In this document: piece after piece, positions 9,716 through 18,523 of the stretch
Layout of the letters: each line of letters starts with the position of its first letter
Position numbering within the stretch: position 1 is the stretch's first letter
NCBI GenBank assembly: GCA_029553475.1
Contig: JAKPKV010000138.1
Span: 1 to 64,000, forward strand
Direction of reading: 5' to 3'
Length of the DNA: 64,000 nt
Source: Armatimonadota bacterium
GTDB lineage: Bacteria; Armatimonadota; Hebobacteria; CAIYQO01
Position numbers and translations under genes: made by a program
Notes under the pieces: generated by a model
Seen by the model: only the letters and a program-made list of their open reading frames with translations
Told to the model about the DNA's origin: nothing
Databases searched by the model: none

Positions 9716-9994
9716 ATGCCGGACGCCCTGCTCCACATCACCGTGAAACCGAAGGCGCCGCGCGCCGGGGTGACGCGCGGGACGGACGGGGTGCGGGTGC
9801 GGGTCACCGCGCCGCCGGCGGCGGGCGCGGCCAACGCGGCGGTGATCGAGACGCTGGCGAAAGCCCTCGGCGTGCCGAAGTCGCGGCTGGCCATCATCGC
9901 CGGCGCCACCGGACGCGTGAAACGCGTGACCGTGGCCGGTCTTTCCCAGGAGGAGCTCGATGCGCGGATCGCCCAGCTTCCCGCGACGGATTAA
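9716..9994 (+). CDS. DUF167 family protein (YggU-like)
   Basis: 92-residue protein with the family hallmarks: VKPKAPRAG near the N-terminus, VRVTAPPAAGAANAAVIETL in the middle and the SRLAIIAGATGRVKRVTV strand-loop. Proteins of this family are small, widespread and of unknown function. The ATG at 9716 directly follows a -10 box. The 3' end overlaps the next gene by 35 nt, so the two are co-transcribed. Confidence 0.87.
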   Translation: MPDALLHITVKPKAPRAGVTRGTDGVRVRVTAPPAAGAANAAVIETLAKALGVPKSRLAIIAGATGRVKRVTVAGLSQEELDARIAQLPATD

Positions 9995-11237
9995 TGCAGC
10001 CCGGTGCTATCTGGTGTTCGCTATCCTCGGCGTCATCGGCTACTTCTGGTGGCAATCCCAGCCGAAGAGCTATCGCCTGATCGCCTCCTCGGATACGGCC
10101 GCCGTCACCCTCATTCCCTGCAAAGACGGCTACCTGACGCAGGAAAAGAGCGCCTGGGTGCTGCGCGCGTGGGAGACCGGCAAAGAGCGCTGGCGGGTGA
10201 AGAGGCCGGCATACCATCTCCCGACCGGCACGAACGAGGTCTGGAGCATCGGCCAGCAGGGGGATGTCTTTGCCCTGATCACTCCCACGAAAGATGGCGC
10301 CGTGCTGCGCTGTTGGAAAAATGGGCAGCCTACCTTCACCCAACGCTTTTCCGCCTGGAGGGCCTCCCTGCGCGTGCTCAACCCGGATTCCCGACCAGGA
10401 GTTCGGGACCTGGCGGACTCCTTACGCGCGCGCGTGCTCAACGACGGCCGCGTCATCGCCTGGGCGGAACAGCCGCCGCGCTGCCCGGCGGCGGTGGTAC
10501 GGGGCGGATCACTCATCGCCCGCGGCACGCTGCCGTTTCGCAAGGGTCACTCCACCTTCGTCGCGCCGGACGGGCAATTCGCCGCCGTCACCAATGGCGT
10601 GGCGACGGTCTACGCGCCACTCGCCATCACCGATGGTCAGCTCACGGCAGCGGAGACCCGCATCGCCGGGTGCAATTTCACCAATGGAAAAACGCCGCCC
10701 TATTATGAAGAAGCGGACCTGCTCGCCGCCGGGCAGGGCTTGACGGAATCCGGCGCGATCTTCGATGCGAGCGGGCCGAAGCCGTCCGACGGCTGGGAGG
10801 CCGACACCGTCACCCCCGGCGGCGTCTATCTGCTGCAGACGAAAGGCCCGCGTTCGCGCGTCTACGCCCCCTCCACCGGCGAGCAGTGGTCCTACTACGC
10901 GGGCGAGGATAACCGCGGCGGCGACGCCACCATGGACGGGCGCTACGCGCTGTCCTATTTCACCCCCGATTTTGCGCCGCAGGCGGCGCGCCTGCTGCAG
11001 TGGCTCTCGCGGATTCCCGGCGTCGGCGAGGCGCTGCCCGACCCGTATACCGGCCACGCCGGCCTGTACGAACGGCCCGGCCGCCTGCGCGCCCTGCTGC
11101 GCATTGACCTGGAGCGCTGGTGGCCCGGCCACGATGTCGGCAGCTACTGGTGGTTCCCCTCTCCTGACGGCCGCGCCATCGCCATTAATCTCGAGAGTTA
11201 CGGCGGCGGTGCCCGCTGCCTGCTGTTCCGCTGGTGA
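9960..11237 (+). CDS. Membrane-anchored protein of unknown function, possible beta-propeller
   Basis: 425 residues. One N-terminal membrane segment (about 17-31, CYLVFAILGVIGYFWW) leaves the rest outside the cytoplasm. The body has many short repeats pairing a Trp/Gly-rich strand with an Asp-Gly turn (for example ENRRG-like turns, TMDGRYAL, SPDGRAIAI), which suggests a WD40-like propeller, though no repeat is clean. The ATG lies inside the DUF167 gene and is preceded by AGGAGG at 9948-9953, indicating translational coupling. No enzyme motif was recognised. Confidence 0.72.
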   Translation: MRGSPSFPRRINAARCYLVFAILGVIGYFWWQSQPKSYRLIASSDTAAVTLIPCKDGYLTQEKSAWVLRAWETGKERWRVKRPAYHLPTGTNEVWSIGQQGDVFALITPTKDGAVLRCWKNGQPTFTQRFSAWRASLRVLNPDSRPGVRDLADSLRARVLNDGRVIAWAEQPPRCPAAVVRGGSLIARGTLPFRKGHSTFVAPDGQFAAVTNGVATVYAPLAITDGQLTAAETRIAGCNFTNGKTPPYYEEADLLAAGQGLTESGAIFDASGPKPSDGWEADTVTPGGVYLLQTKGPRSRVYAPSTGEQWSYYAGEDNRGGDATMDGRYALSYFTPDFAPQAARLLQWLSRIPGVGEALPDPYTGHAGLYERPGRLRALLRIDLERWWPGHDVGSYWWFPSPDGRAIAINLESYGGGARCLLFRW

Positions 11238-11353
11238 ATTGTCTACTTTCTGTACGCATCACGTCGGGGAAAGCGGCGAAAAACGCCCGTCGCGCCGGCA
11301 GGAGCCATTCGCCACGATGGCGAATGGAGAGAGGCAACGGAGGGATCCGCCCC

Positions 11354-12622
11354 GTGCCCAGATACCGGCGGGACGAATTAGAGTTATTTCACCAGGCATA
11401 CCTGACGGGCCGCCAGCTCGCCGACGCCGGCGCGCTGGAGGATGCCATCGCCTGCTTTGACAAGGTGCTGGGCAAGCTGCCGCGCCGCGACCGCCGACGC
11501 GCGTATCGCATCGCCGATACCCGCGCCCCCCGCGGCGCCGATTTGCTGGCCCTCCCCGCCGTCTTTCGCGACGCCCTGCTGGCGAAAGCCTACTGCTTGA
11601 ATGAGCTGGGCCGTTTTGACGACGCGTTCGCCGTGCTGGAGCGCGCGCTGGAGCTGGACCCGGAAAATCCGCGCGTGTATGCCGAGCTGGGCTTCACCCA
11701 CGGCGCGCGCGAGGACCTGGAGCCCGCGCGCCTGGCGTATCGCCACGCGCTGGAACTGGAGCCGGAAAATCCGGAATACCTGCGCGCGCTGGCGCATTTC
11801 GCCATCCTCGAGGACGATTTCTCCGCCGCCCGCGCCTACGCGCAGCGCGCGCTGGCCCTTGACGCCGCCTTCGTGCCCTGCCTGCAACAGCTCGGCTTCA
11901 TCGCCTATCGTGAGGGAAAGCTGAAGGATGCGGTGCGCGTGCTGCGCCAGGCGCATGAGTTGGCGTCGGACGACCGCGAGGTGGTGCTGCCGCTGGCCGG
12001 CATCCTGCGCGAGAGCGGCGAACCGCGCGAAGCGCTCGCGCTGCTCACCGCGTATCTCTCCGCGCATCCTGACGATGATGAAGCGCTGGGCCTGATGACC
12101 GAGGTCCTGCAGCATGACGCCTTCGGCGAGGAAGTCATCCCGCATGCGCTGCGCATGCTCGAGCGCGACCCGGACAACGTGCCCGCCCTCGACCTGCTCG
12201 GCTGGGGCTACTACCGTCAGGGGCAGTTGAAAGCGGCGCTGGCCATCGTGAACCGACTCATCGCGCTGGACCCGCGGCAGCCGCATCACCGCTTCAAACA
12301 GGCGATTCTCCTGCAGGCCGCCGGCGATTTTCCCGGCGCGATGGCCGCGTTCATGCGCGTGATGCACCTCGACACCCCGAGCGAGCTGAAAGCGATGGCC
12401 GACGACGCGATGGCCAGCCTCGACCGCGCCCAGCTCGAGCACCTGCTCACCCGCCTGCGGCTGGACCCCGTCTTCCGCGAACAGCTGCAGCAGGCCCCGG
12501 AAGCCGCCCTGCACCAGGCCGGCTACCTGCTCAGCCCCCTCGGCCTGCAGATGCTCCTCGCCCTCGACCTCTCCGAAGACGGCGCCGGGCTGCCACTGCC
12601 GCCGAACCCGACGGTGCATTGA
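11354..12622 (+). CDS. TPR protein with a C-terminal leader-peptide-like helix segment
   Basis: 422 residues from a GTG at 11354, chosen because GGAGGG lies at 11339-11344; the frame is open further upstream but without a site. At least six tetratricopeptide units can be read between about residues 60 and 350 (repeating A-x-x-x-L-x-x-G-x-x-x-x-A and A-L-x-L-D-P-x-x-x patterns such as ALELDPENPRVYAELG). The last 55 residues change character: LDPVFREQLQQAPEAALHQA resembles the FRxxLxxDPxxAL helix pair of some Nif11/RiPP-leader-like sequences. No signal peptide is seen, so it is probably a cytoplasmic scaffold. It converges with the FAD oxidoreductase gene. Confidence 0.8.
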   Translation: MPRYRRDELELFHQAYLTGRQLADAGALEDAIACFDKVLGKLPRRDRRRAYRIADTRAPRGADLLALPAVFRDALLAKAYCLNELGRFDDAFAVLERALELDPENPRVYAELGFTHGAREDLEPARLAYRHALELEPENPEYLRALAHFAILEDDFSAARAYAQRALALDAAFVPCLQQLGFIAYREGKLKDAVRVLRQAHELASDDREVVLPLAGILRESGEPREALALLTAYLSAHPDDDEALGLMTEVLQHDAFGEEVIPHALRMLERDPDNVPALDLLGWGYYRQGQLKAALAIVNRLIALDPRQPHHRFKQAILLQAAGDFPGAMAAFMRVMHLDTPSELKAMADDAMASLDRAQLEHLLTRLRLDPVFREQLQQAPEAALHQAGYLLSPLGLQMLLALDLSEDGAGLPLPPNPTVH

Positions 12623-12630
12623 GCGCGACC

Positions 12631-14355
12631 TCATCGCGCCTCAAAGGCCTGGATGTGCGCCGTCGGCGCGCCCCAGGTGGCTTCCGGCACCAGGCGTAGC
12701 GCCGAGGCGGTCACCGACAGCGGCACGCGCACCAGCCGCTGCGTATTGCTCTGCGTCGCGTAGACCACCCGCCACCGCCCGTCCCCCTCCCGCGCTTCCA
12801 GGCGGAAGGCTTTCACCAGCGTTTCCGGCGGGGCCAGCGGCGGGGCATCCCGGTAATACAGGGCCGGCATGTGCAGGCCATGCTCCGTCAGGTCGCTGTC
12901 AAAGACCAGCCGCGCCTCGGTGAGCGCGGCCGGCGCGCCATAGCGATACTCGACCCAGCCGCCCGGCGCGCAGCGCCAGCCGTTATCCGCCGCGCCCACC
13001 GGACGATCCACGCCGTTGCGCAGCGGCTCAGGATCACCGGCAGAGGCGGCCAACGTCGCCGCGCGGGCGAGCGCGCTCACCGCCCGCGCAACGCCCGGCA
13101 GGTAGCAGTCGTCGTCCAGGAGCATCTGCTGCAGCGCCTCCGTGCGCCCCGCGCTCACCTGGCGCGGGGTGAGGCCGTCGCGCGCGGCGATGGCGGCCGC
13201 CGTGCCCGCCGCCTGGCCGAGGATGGCGCAGGTGGCCATCACGCGGGTGGAGCTCATCGCGGCGTGGGTCGCGCTGATATTGCGCCCGGCGAAGAACAGG
13301 TTCTCGATATTCCGCGAATAGAGACAGCGATACGGGATGCCGTACGGTGACGGGGCCGGATGGAAGATCGTCGGCGGGCCGGGATGGCGGAAACCCGCCG
13401 GGTGATGGTCGTCCATGCTCCAGCCGCCGTAGGCGACGATATCCGAGAAGGGACCGCCGGCGCGCACGTCATGCTGGGTGAGGAGGTGGTCGCCGACGTA
13501 GCGCCGGCTCTCGCGCTTGCCGGGGAGGAAGCCGACCCACTCCACCCGCCAGTGCTCCGCGCCGTGGTCGCCGCGGTTCTTGATATGGTCAATGACGCCG
13601 AAGGCGATGCGCAGCAGCTCGTCGCGCAGCTCCTCGGTGTCGTGGATGGCGTCGTCCTCGCCGCCGAGCTCCAGCCACCAGAAGTTGGTGTCCCCCATGT
13701 TGTGCCCGCGGTGGGGCAGGTCGTCATCGGAGAGATAGGTATACGCCCAGCTCGGCGGAATGAATGGCTGCGGGGTATCCATCTGCCGCATCTGCACGAG
13801 GCAGGTCATCCCCATGGTGCGGCGGTCGGCCTCGTCCGGCGCGATGTCTTCGCCGAATTCGGCGCGCGCCTCGCGGCCCAGGCGAAATTCGGCGCCGGTG
13901 AGCGGGGCGAGGATGCTGTCGCCGGAGCAATCGGCGAAGAGGCGCGCCTTCACGGTGTGCCAGGTCTCCGTGGTGAGCTGCCAGCCCGTCACCGCGGCGA
14001 TGCGCGCGCCGTCCATCGCCGCCGCGTTCGCGGAGCAGTTCAGCAGCAGCGTCAGGTTGGGCTGGAAGCGCGCGAGCCCATAGAGGACGCTGTCCCACAG
14101 CGCGTAGACGTACTGCGGATTGCGCGCGGCGTTGGCGAGGCGAATCTCCTCGATGATGCCGGTCTCGCGCATGTGCGGCCCGTGGGCGCCGCAGACGTGC
14201 ATGCGGATTTCGCTGGACGCGTTGCCGCCCAGCACCGGGCGGTCGTGCAGCAGCGCGACGCGGGCGCCGCGGCGGGCGGCGGCCACGGCGGCGCAGAGGC
14301 CGGCCAGGCCGCCGCCAACCACGCAGAAGTCAACATCATGGGATACCGTGCGCAT
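12631..14355 (-). CDS. FAD-dependent oxidoreductase (FAD_oxidored family)
   Basis: 574 residues. The Rossmann dinucleotide motif GGGLAGL is at 14-20, followed by the GARVALLHDRPVLGGNASSE segment typical of PF12831. A second FAD-contacting segment, NIENLFFAGRNISATHAA, precedes STRVMATCAILGQAAGTAAA. The C-terminal 150 residues form a separate beta-rich domain ending in a strand-rich discoidin-like stretch. Members are common in glycan-utilising Planctomycetota and Armatimonadota, and the substrate is usually unknown. No signal peptide was recognised, so it is probably cytoplasmic. Confidence 0.85.
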   Translation of the reverse strand: MRTVSHDVDFCVVGGGLAGLCAAVAAARRGARVALLHDRPVLGGNASSEIRMHVCGAHGPHMRETGIIEEIRLANAARNPQYVYALWDSVLYGLARFQPNLTLLLNCSANAAAMDGARIAAVTGWQLTTETWHTVKARLFADCSGDSILAPLTGAEFRLGREARAEFGEDIAPDEADRRTMGMTCLVQMRQMDTPQPFIPPSWAYTYLSDDDLPHRGHNMGDTNFWWLELGGEDDAIHDTEELRDELLRIAFGVIDHIKNRGDHGAEHWRVEWVGFLPGKRESRRYVGDHLLTQHDVRAGGPFSDIVAYGGWSMDDHHPAGFRHPGPPTIFHPAPSPYGIPYRCLYSRNIENLFFAGRNISATHAAMSSTRVMATCAILGQAAGTAAAIAARDGLTPRQVSAGRTEALQQMLLDDDCYLPGVARAVSALARAATLAASAGDPEPLRNGVDRPVGAADNGWRCAPGGWVEYRYGAPAALTEARLVFDSDLTEHGLHMPALYYRDAPPLAPPETLVKAFRLEAREGDGRWRVVYATQSNTQRLVRVPLSVTASALRLVPEATWGAPTAHIQAFEAR

Positions 14356-14436
14356 GGCATCACGCTCCAGAGAGGGTCACGGGCAGGCGTATGATACCAC
14401 AACCCGACCGGCGGTGACTATGCGCGCCCCCATGAC

Positions 14437-14469
14437 ACGGCCGCCCCGGCGATGCGCCGGGGCGGCCGT
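14437..14469. terminator. 14-bp GC hairpin downstream of the EF-hand gene
   Basis: Perfect stem ACGGCCGCCCCGGC / GCCGGGGCGGCCGT around the loop GATGC, 27 nt past the stop at 14496. No T-run follows on either strand, so it may stabilise the mRNA end or work with Rho. Confidence 0.55.
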
Positions 14470-14495
14470 TCACGGTGTGTGTGCAGGCGACGACG

Positions 14496-15125
14496 TTACC
14501 GGCGGCCCTGGCGCTTCAGGCCCTGGCGCGCGGCCCGCGCCTCGTCCTTCGTCACTTTGCCGTCGCCGTCCGTATCCAGGCGGGCGAAGGCTTTGTCCAG
14601 CGCGCTGTTGACTTCCTCCTTCGTCACGACGCCGTTCTGGTCGGCGTCCAGACGGGCGAAGAATTTGCCGGTATGCTTGCCGGCGAATTTACGGCCTTTC
14701 GCGCAGGCGGCCGCGGCCTCCTCCTTCGTCACTTTGCCGTCTGTATTCGCATCCAGGCGGTCGAAGAGGCGCGCGGCGCGGGCGGGCATCTCGTCGCGGG
14801 TGATGACGCCATCCTTGTTGGCATCCAGGCGCGCGAACAGTTCACCCTTCCGCGCTTTCGCCTTCTCGCGCAGCGCGGCCGCGGCCTGCTCGGCCTCGGC
14901 TTTCGTCACCTGGCCGTCGCCGTCCGCATCCACCTTCGCGAAGAGCGCCAGCGCGCGCTGGCCGAATTGGTCGCGGGTGACGGCGCCGTCGCCGTTCCGA
15001 TCACCCTGCGCGGCGAGACCGGCGCGCGCCGCCTTGCCGCCGTCGGCAAACACGACGCCGGTGAGCATCACGCCACCCAGCGCGACGAGTCCCAGTACGG
15101 GGAGCAGATATTTCAGCAATTTCAC
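14496..15125 (-). CDS. Secreted or membrane-anchored protein with six EF-hand loops
   Basis: 209 residues from a GTG at 15125, preceded by GGAGGG; the in-frame ATG 15 nt upstream overlaps this site. A signal peptide or anchor spans about residues 1-27 (KLLKYLLPVLGLVALGGV). Six calcium-binding loops follow, starting at residues 42, 66, 101, 125, 160 and 184: DRNGDGAVTRDQ, DADGDGQVTKAE, DANKDGVITRDE, DANTDGKVTKEE, DADQNGVVTKEE and DTDGDGKVTKDE. The alternating 24- and 35-residue spacing marks three EF-hand pairs. All loops keep Asp at positions 1 and 3, and Gly at 6. Extracellular calcium binding is inferred. Confidence 0.87.
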   Translation of the reverse strand: MKLLKYLLPVLGLVALGGVMLTGVVFADGGKAARAGLAAQGDRNGDGAVTRDQFGQRALALFAKVDADGDGQVTKAEAEQAAAALREKAKARKGELFARLDANKDGVITRDEMPARAARLFDRLDANTDGKVTKEEAAAACAKGRKFAGKHTGKFFARLDADQNGVVTKEEVNSALDKAFARLDTDGDGKVTKDEARAARQGLKRQGRR

Positions 15126-15230
15126 TGCGGTACCCTCCATTCTATGGTGCTGTATCCGTCCATACGCAACTCCCAAACAGAAAGTTGCATGCCACGGGAG
15201 CGTACCCGCGATATTTCCGGGATAACCGCG

Positions 15231-17360
15231 TCACGGATTGACCAGCACCACGTCCCGATACGGCGGCAGTGTCACGGTTTTCGTGTTGCCGTTGGGCAGC
15301 GTGAGGACACCGTCCGCCGCCGATTCGCCCAGGTTCAGCAGCACGTAGACTTTTCGCGCGGGATCGGCGGCGAGGAAGAGCGGCTGTGGCGGCACGCAGG
15401 CCGCGGCGACCTTGCCCACCGACACGTGCCCTTCGCGTCCGATGGCCGCGCGCGATGACGCGAACGGCGCGGGGGCGTAGGCTGCGTCGTTGAACTCGCG
15501 CCGTCGAAAGACCTCCGCCCGGCGGTCATAGGTCGCTCGCATCACGCCGTCGGGTGTGGTGACCGTCACCGCGCGCAGGTCGCCATCCTGCCGTTCGTCG
15601 AGTTGAATTTTGGCGACGTGCCTGCGGAAGGCGGCGAAGGACCGGAAGCGTCGGGTATCCCCCGCTTCGAGATACACCCCGTTGCGCGCGTAGGTCCACT
15701 CCTTCATCGAACGCCGCTCCCCCCGGTAATTGAGGAAGCTGATCTGCAGATACCGCGTCGCGGTGCGGCGGATTTCCAGCGCGGACGGCGCCCCCAGGGC
15801 GTCATTGCCGGGCAACGGCAGCAGCGCCAGGTAAAAGCGGCCGTCCTTCAGCAGCACCGGCGTGCGGTGCGTGAAGGTTGCCGGCAGCGCCGTCACCTTT
15901 TCATCGCCGACATACACTTCGTCCACGCCGTCGCCGCCGAGTTCCGTGGCGAAGAAGCTCAATCCCAAGCGGGTGGTTTCCGGCACCAGCCGGTCGGGAT
16001 GGGCGAAAAGGATGGCGCGATTCTCGTGCTGATACGCGAATTTGCGCCCCTCGTTCCAGAGGACGTACCCCGGCGATGTCTTGCCGAAGACGGATTCGTT
16101 GTCGCCGCCTTCCACCAGCGCGTCATGGTGCATCATGCGGAAGAAGCCGTTCTTGAAATCGCCCAACCCGCGCACCGGCGTCTTCACCGACCAGGAGAGC
16201 CACGGCGTTTCGGCATGCGCGCCGTTGTGGAAGACGTAGCTGGCGGAGCCGAAGGTATAGACGGGCGTCTGGTAGACATCCACGTTGATATCACCCTCGG
16301 GGTATTCGGTGCCCAGTCCGCGCCGGTCAACGACTTTCGGCACGTGCGAGGTCATACGCAGCGTCCACGGATAGTTCCGGTCGGCGAGAAACATCCCCAG
16401 CCAGGCCGGGAAATAGATCTCCTGCACCGCCGCCTGCATCATGTGACTGCTGGCACCGACCATGCTGGGAAACCTCCATAGGTGCGCCAGATCCAGATAC
16501 GGCGGCTCCGGCAAGTAGGGATACAGCAGCGCTTTGATGGCCGACGGCCCGCCGTAGACATCCTGGTGGTAGCCGCGCTGCCAGGGGCCGGACACCTGCG
16601 TCGTGGGCGGATGATACGCGGTCAGCGACTGCGCCAGCAGCACGACCTGCATGGCGCGCGCCATGTCGCGGAACTCGGCGTCCTTCGCGTGCGCGGAAAT
16701 CGCCGCCAGGCCGGCGAAGGACGGACCGTAATACGTCGGCGTGTTGTATTCGAGGATGGTGCCGTACCGGCGAATCTGTTCAAGCGCCAGCTTTAACGCG
16801 TATTTCCCGCGCGCCAGGCGCGGCGCATCGCCGAGGATCTCTCCCGCCAGGCCGACCCCCGCCGCGGCGCAGAAGCCCCAATTGCCGCCGGCGTAGCCGA
16901 TGTCGCAGCAGCCCCACAGCCGTTCACCGGGTTCAGACATCTTTTCGATTTCCTTCAACAGGCGCGCGCGGGTGGCATCCGGCAGCGTGTCGCGATAGCG
17001 AAACCAGATTTCCATCACCGCCGGTCCCTGGAAGATGCCATACTGCTTCTCCCATGGCCCGAGTTGCGCCATCGCTTCCACCGCCCGCTTCACCTCCGCC
17101 TCGCGAGCCAGGGCGAAGAGGTAGAGCGTATTCGCGGTGGCGTCCCCCAGCGGATTGGGGACGTTCGCCGGGTAAGTCGGCGCGGGCACATCGAACGGAC
17201 GTCCGTACTGCAATAGCCAGCGGCGCCCCCAGTCGAGAAGCTGCCGCTTGCGCGCCGCCCGCTCCGTGTCCGTCGGCAGCGCATACGGCAGCGGCGGCGC
17301 GGCCATCACCGCCGTGCCACAGAACGCGAACAGCGCCAGCATGAGGATCAACATACGCAT
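15231..17360 (-). CDS. Secreted toroid protein, polysaccharide lyase-like (unassigned)
   Basis: 709 residues with a signal peptide (MRMLILMLALFAFCGTAVMA). The first 350 residues are helix-rich with Trp/Tyr/His patches (YAGGNWGFCAAAG, YNTPTYYGPSFAG, QRGYHQDVYGG), as in an (alpha/alpha) toroid. The last 350 are beta-rich, as in the heparinase II/III and alginate-lyase class. No family-specific catalytic set could be confirmed. It probably acts outside the cell on a polysaccharide. The toroid gene at 30685-32544 is of the same general kind. Confidence 0.72.
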   Translation of the reverse strand: MRMLILMLALFAFCGTAVMAAPPLPYALPTDTERAARKRQLLDWGRRWLLQYGRPFDVPAPTYPANVPNPLGDATANTLYLFALAREAEVKRAVEAMAQLGPWEKQYGIFQGPAVMEIWFRYRDTLPDATRARLLKEIEKMSEPGERLWGCCDIGYAGGNWGFCAAAGVGLAGEILGDAPRLARGKYALKLALEQIRRYGTILEYNTPTYYGPSFAGLAAISAHAKDAEFRDMARAMQVVLLAQSLTAYHPPTTQVSGPWQRGYHQDVYGGPSAIKALLYPYLPEPPYLDLAHLWRFPSMVGASSHMMQAAVQEIYFPAWLGMFLADRNYPWTLRMTSHVPKVVDRRGLGTEYPEGDINVDVYQTPVYTFGSASYVFHNGAHAETPWLSWSVKTPVRGLGDFKNGFFRMMHHDALVEGGDNESVFGKTSPGYVLWNEGRKFAYQHENRAILFAHPDRLVPETTRLGLSFFATELGGDGVDEVYVGDEKVTALPATFTHRTPVLLKDGRFYLALLPLPGNDALGAPSALEIRRTATRYLQISFLNYRGERRSMKEWTYARNGVYLEAGDTRRFRSFAAFRRHVAKIQLDERQDGDLRAVTVTTPDGVMRATYDRRAEVFRRREFNDAAYAPAPFASSRAAIGREGHVSVGKVAAACVPPQPLFLAADPARKVYVLLNLGESAADGVLTLPNGNTKTVTLPPYRDVVLVNP

Positions 17361-17751
17361 GATAGCACCTCCACACCAGCGATTCGACGGAATGGGCGCG
17401 CTTCCTGTTACCGGATATCTGCTCCCATCGTCTTCGGAAAAATCGCATTCCCTTCTCGCCTGGCGGGTGAGGCTCCGTCGAGCCGCGCGGAGGAACCGTA
17501 TAGCGCAAGACCACAGACGGCGGCCCGTGGCATCCGGCCAATGGTCTTGCCCAGACTTTTTACTGGCACTTGTTCATGGGGCATACGGGGGCACACGGGG
17601 TGAGTTTGGGACCAAAAACGTCTCACCCCGCCTCTCGCAAATTAGCGTGGCGCGCGGGGTGATGCGCATCCTGCCCCGCGTGGAGCGCGGCTAGGAAAGG
17701 GGATGCACCATCCGCGGCGAACAGCTATCAGCGGGAAAGGACGGCAAGGTG
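17361..17751. repeat. Gene-free gap with a GGCTCCGTCGAGCC repeat
   Basis: In this 391-nt gap, 17461-17485 matches the repeat at 7811-7835 with three differences (core GGCTCCGTCGAGCCGCGCGG). The rest, including CACACGGGG-type runs near 17580-17660, shows no recognisable gene. Confidence 0.6.
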
Positions 17752-18366
17752 ATGGCAATCAACGCGGAATTCGTGATGAGTGCGATGGAGCCGGAGCAGT
17801 TTCCGAAGGAGCGGCTGCCGGAGATCGCCATGGTGGGGCGGTCCAACGTCGGCAAATCGTCGCTGATCAACCGCCTGTTGGGCAAGCCGGGGCTGGCGCG
17901 CACCTCCAACACGCCGGGGCGCACGCAATCGCTGAATTTCTTCCGCGTGAAACCCGACGACGTCAAGCGGCACGAATTCTTCCTGGTGGATATGCCCGGC
18001 TACGGCCACGCCCAGGTGAGCCAGGCGCGGCGGAAAAGCTGGGGGCGGCTCATCGAAGCCTATCTGTCCAACCGGGAAATGCTCCGCGGCATCGTCCACC
18101 TCATTGATATGCGCCACCCCCCGCAGCCGCTGGATTTTCAGATGTCGGAATGGCTGCGGCATTACCAGCACCACTTCCTCGTGGTGGGCACGAAATCCGA
18201 CAAGATCGCGAAGACGAAGGTGCCCGACCACCTGCTGCGCATCGCCGAACAGCTCGACATAGACAGCCGCGACACCCTCGCCTTCTCCGCGCAGACCGGC
18301 CTGGGCCGCGACGCGCTGTGGCGCTGGATTATCGAAACGGTGGAAGAAGCGCGCAAAGCCACGTAA
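17752..18366 (+). CDS. engB: Ribosome-biogenesis GTPase EngB/YihA
   Basis: Essential-type GTPase involved in 50S subunit assembly. The 204 residues are family-sized. G1 GRSNVGKSS (29-37), the G2 region SNTPGRTQ (52-59), G3 DMPGYG (80-85) and G4 TKSD (147-150) are all present, and FSAQTGLG supplies G5. An ATG at 17752 follows AAAGGA; an adjacent in-frame GTG at 17749 is the alternative start. Confidence 0.96.
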   Translation: MAINAEFVMSAMEPEQFPKERLPEIAMVGRSNVGKSSLINRLLGKPGLARTSNTPGRTQSLNFFRVKPDDVKRHEFFLVDMPGYGHAQVSQARRKSWGRLIEAYLSNREMLRGIVHLIDMRHPPQPLDFQMSEWLRHYQHHFLVVGTKSDKIAKTKVPDHLLRIAEQLDIDSRDTLAFSAQTGLGRDALWRWIIETVEEARKAT

Positions 18367-18429
18367 GTTTCAGCATGTCAACTTGTACGCGCGCGTCGTG
18401 CCGGGACATTTCCGTCTTTCCAAACCGGG

Positions 18430-18497
18430 CGATGTCTCCGGCAGGAGAATCGGCGCGGGGCGGTGAAGTAGCCCTGCGGCCCGCTGCGTGGCGGGCC
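18430..18497 (+). promoter_or_regulatory. Structured leader of the FNT channel gene (two hairpins)
   Basis: Hairpin 1 pairs CGAT-TCTCC (18430-18439, one bulged G) with GGAGA-ATCG (18444-18452) around GGCA. Hairpin 2 pairs GGCCCGC (18478-18484) with GCGGGCC (18491-18497) and ends 17 nt before the ribosome binding site. The stems suggest cis-regulation, but no known riboswitch core was recognised. Confidence 0.45.
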
Positions 18498-18523
18498 TTG
18501 CCATCCCGGTGTTGGAGAAGGAC

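Noticed and set aside
18367..18523. Fluoride, molybdenum-cofactor or tetrahydrofolate riboswitch before the FNT gene
   Set aside because: None of their conserved cores could be matched, so only an unassigned structured leader is reported.
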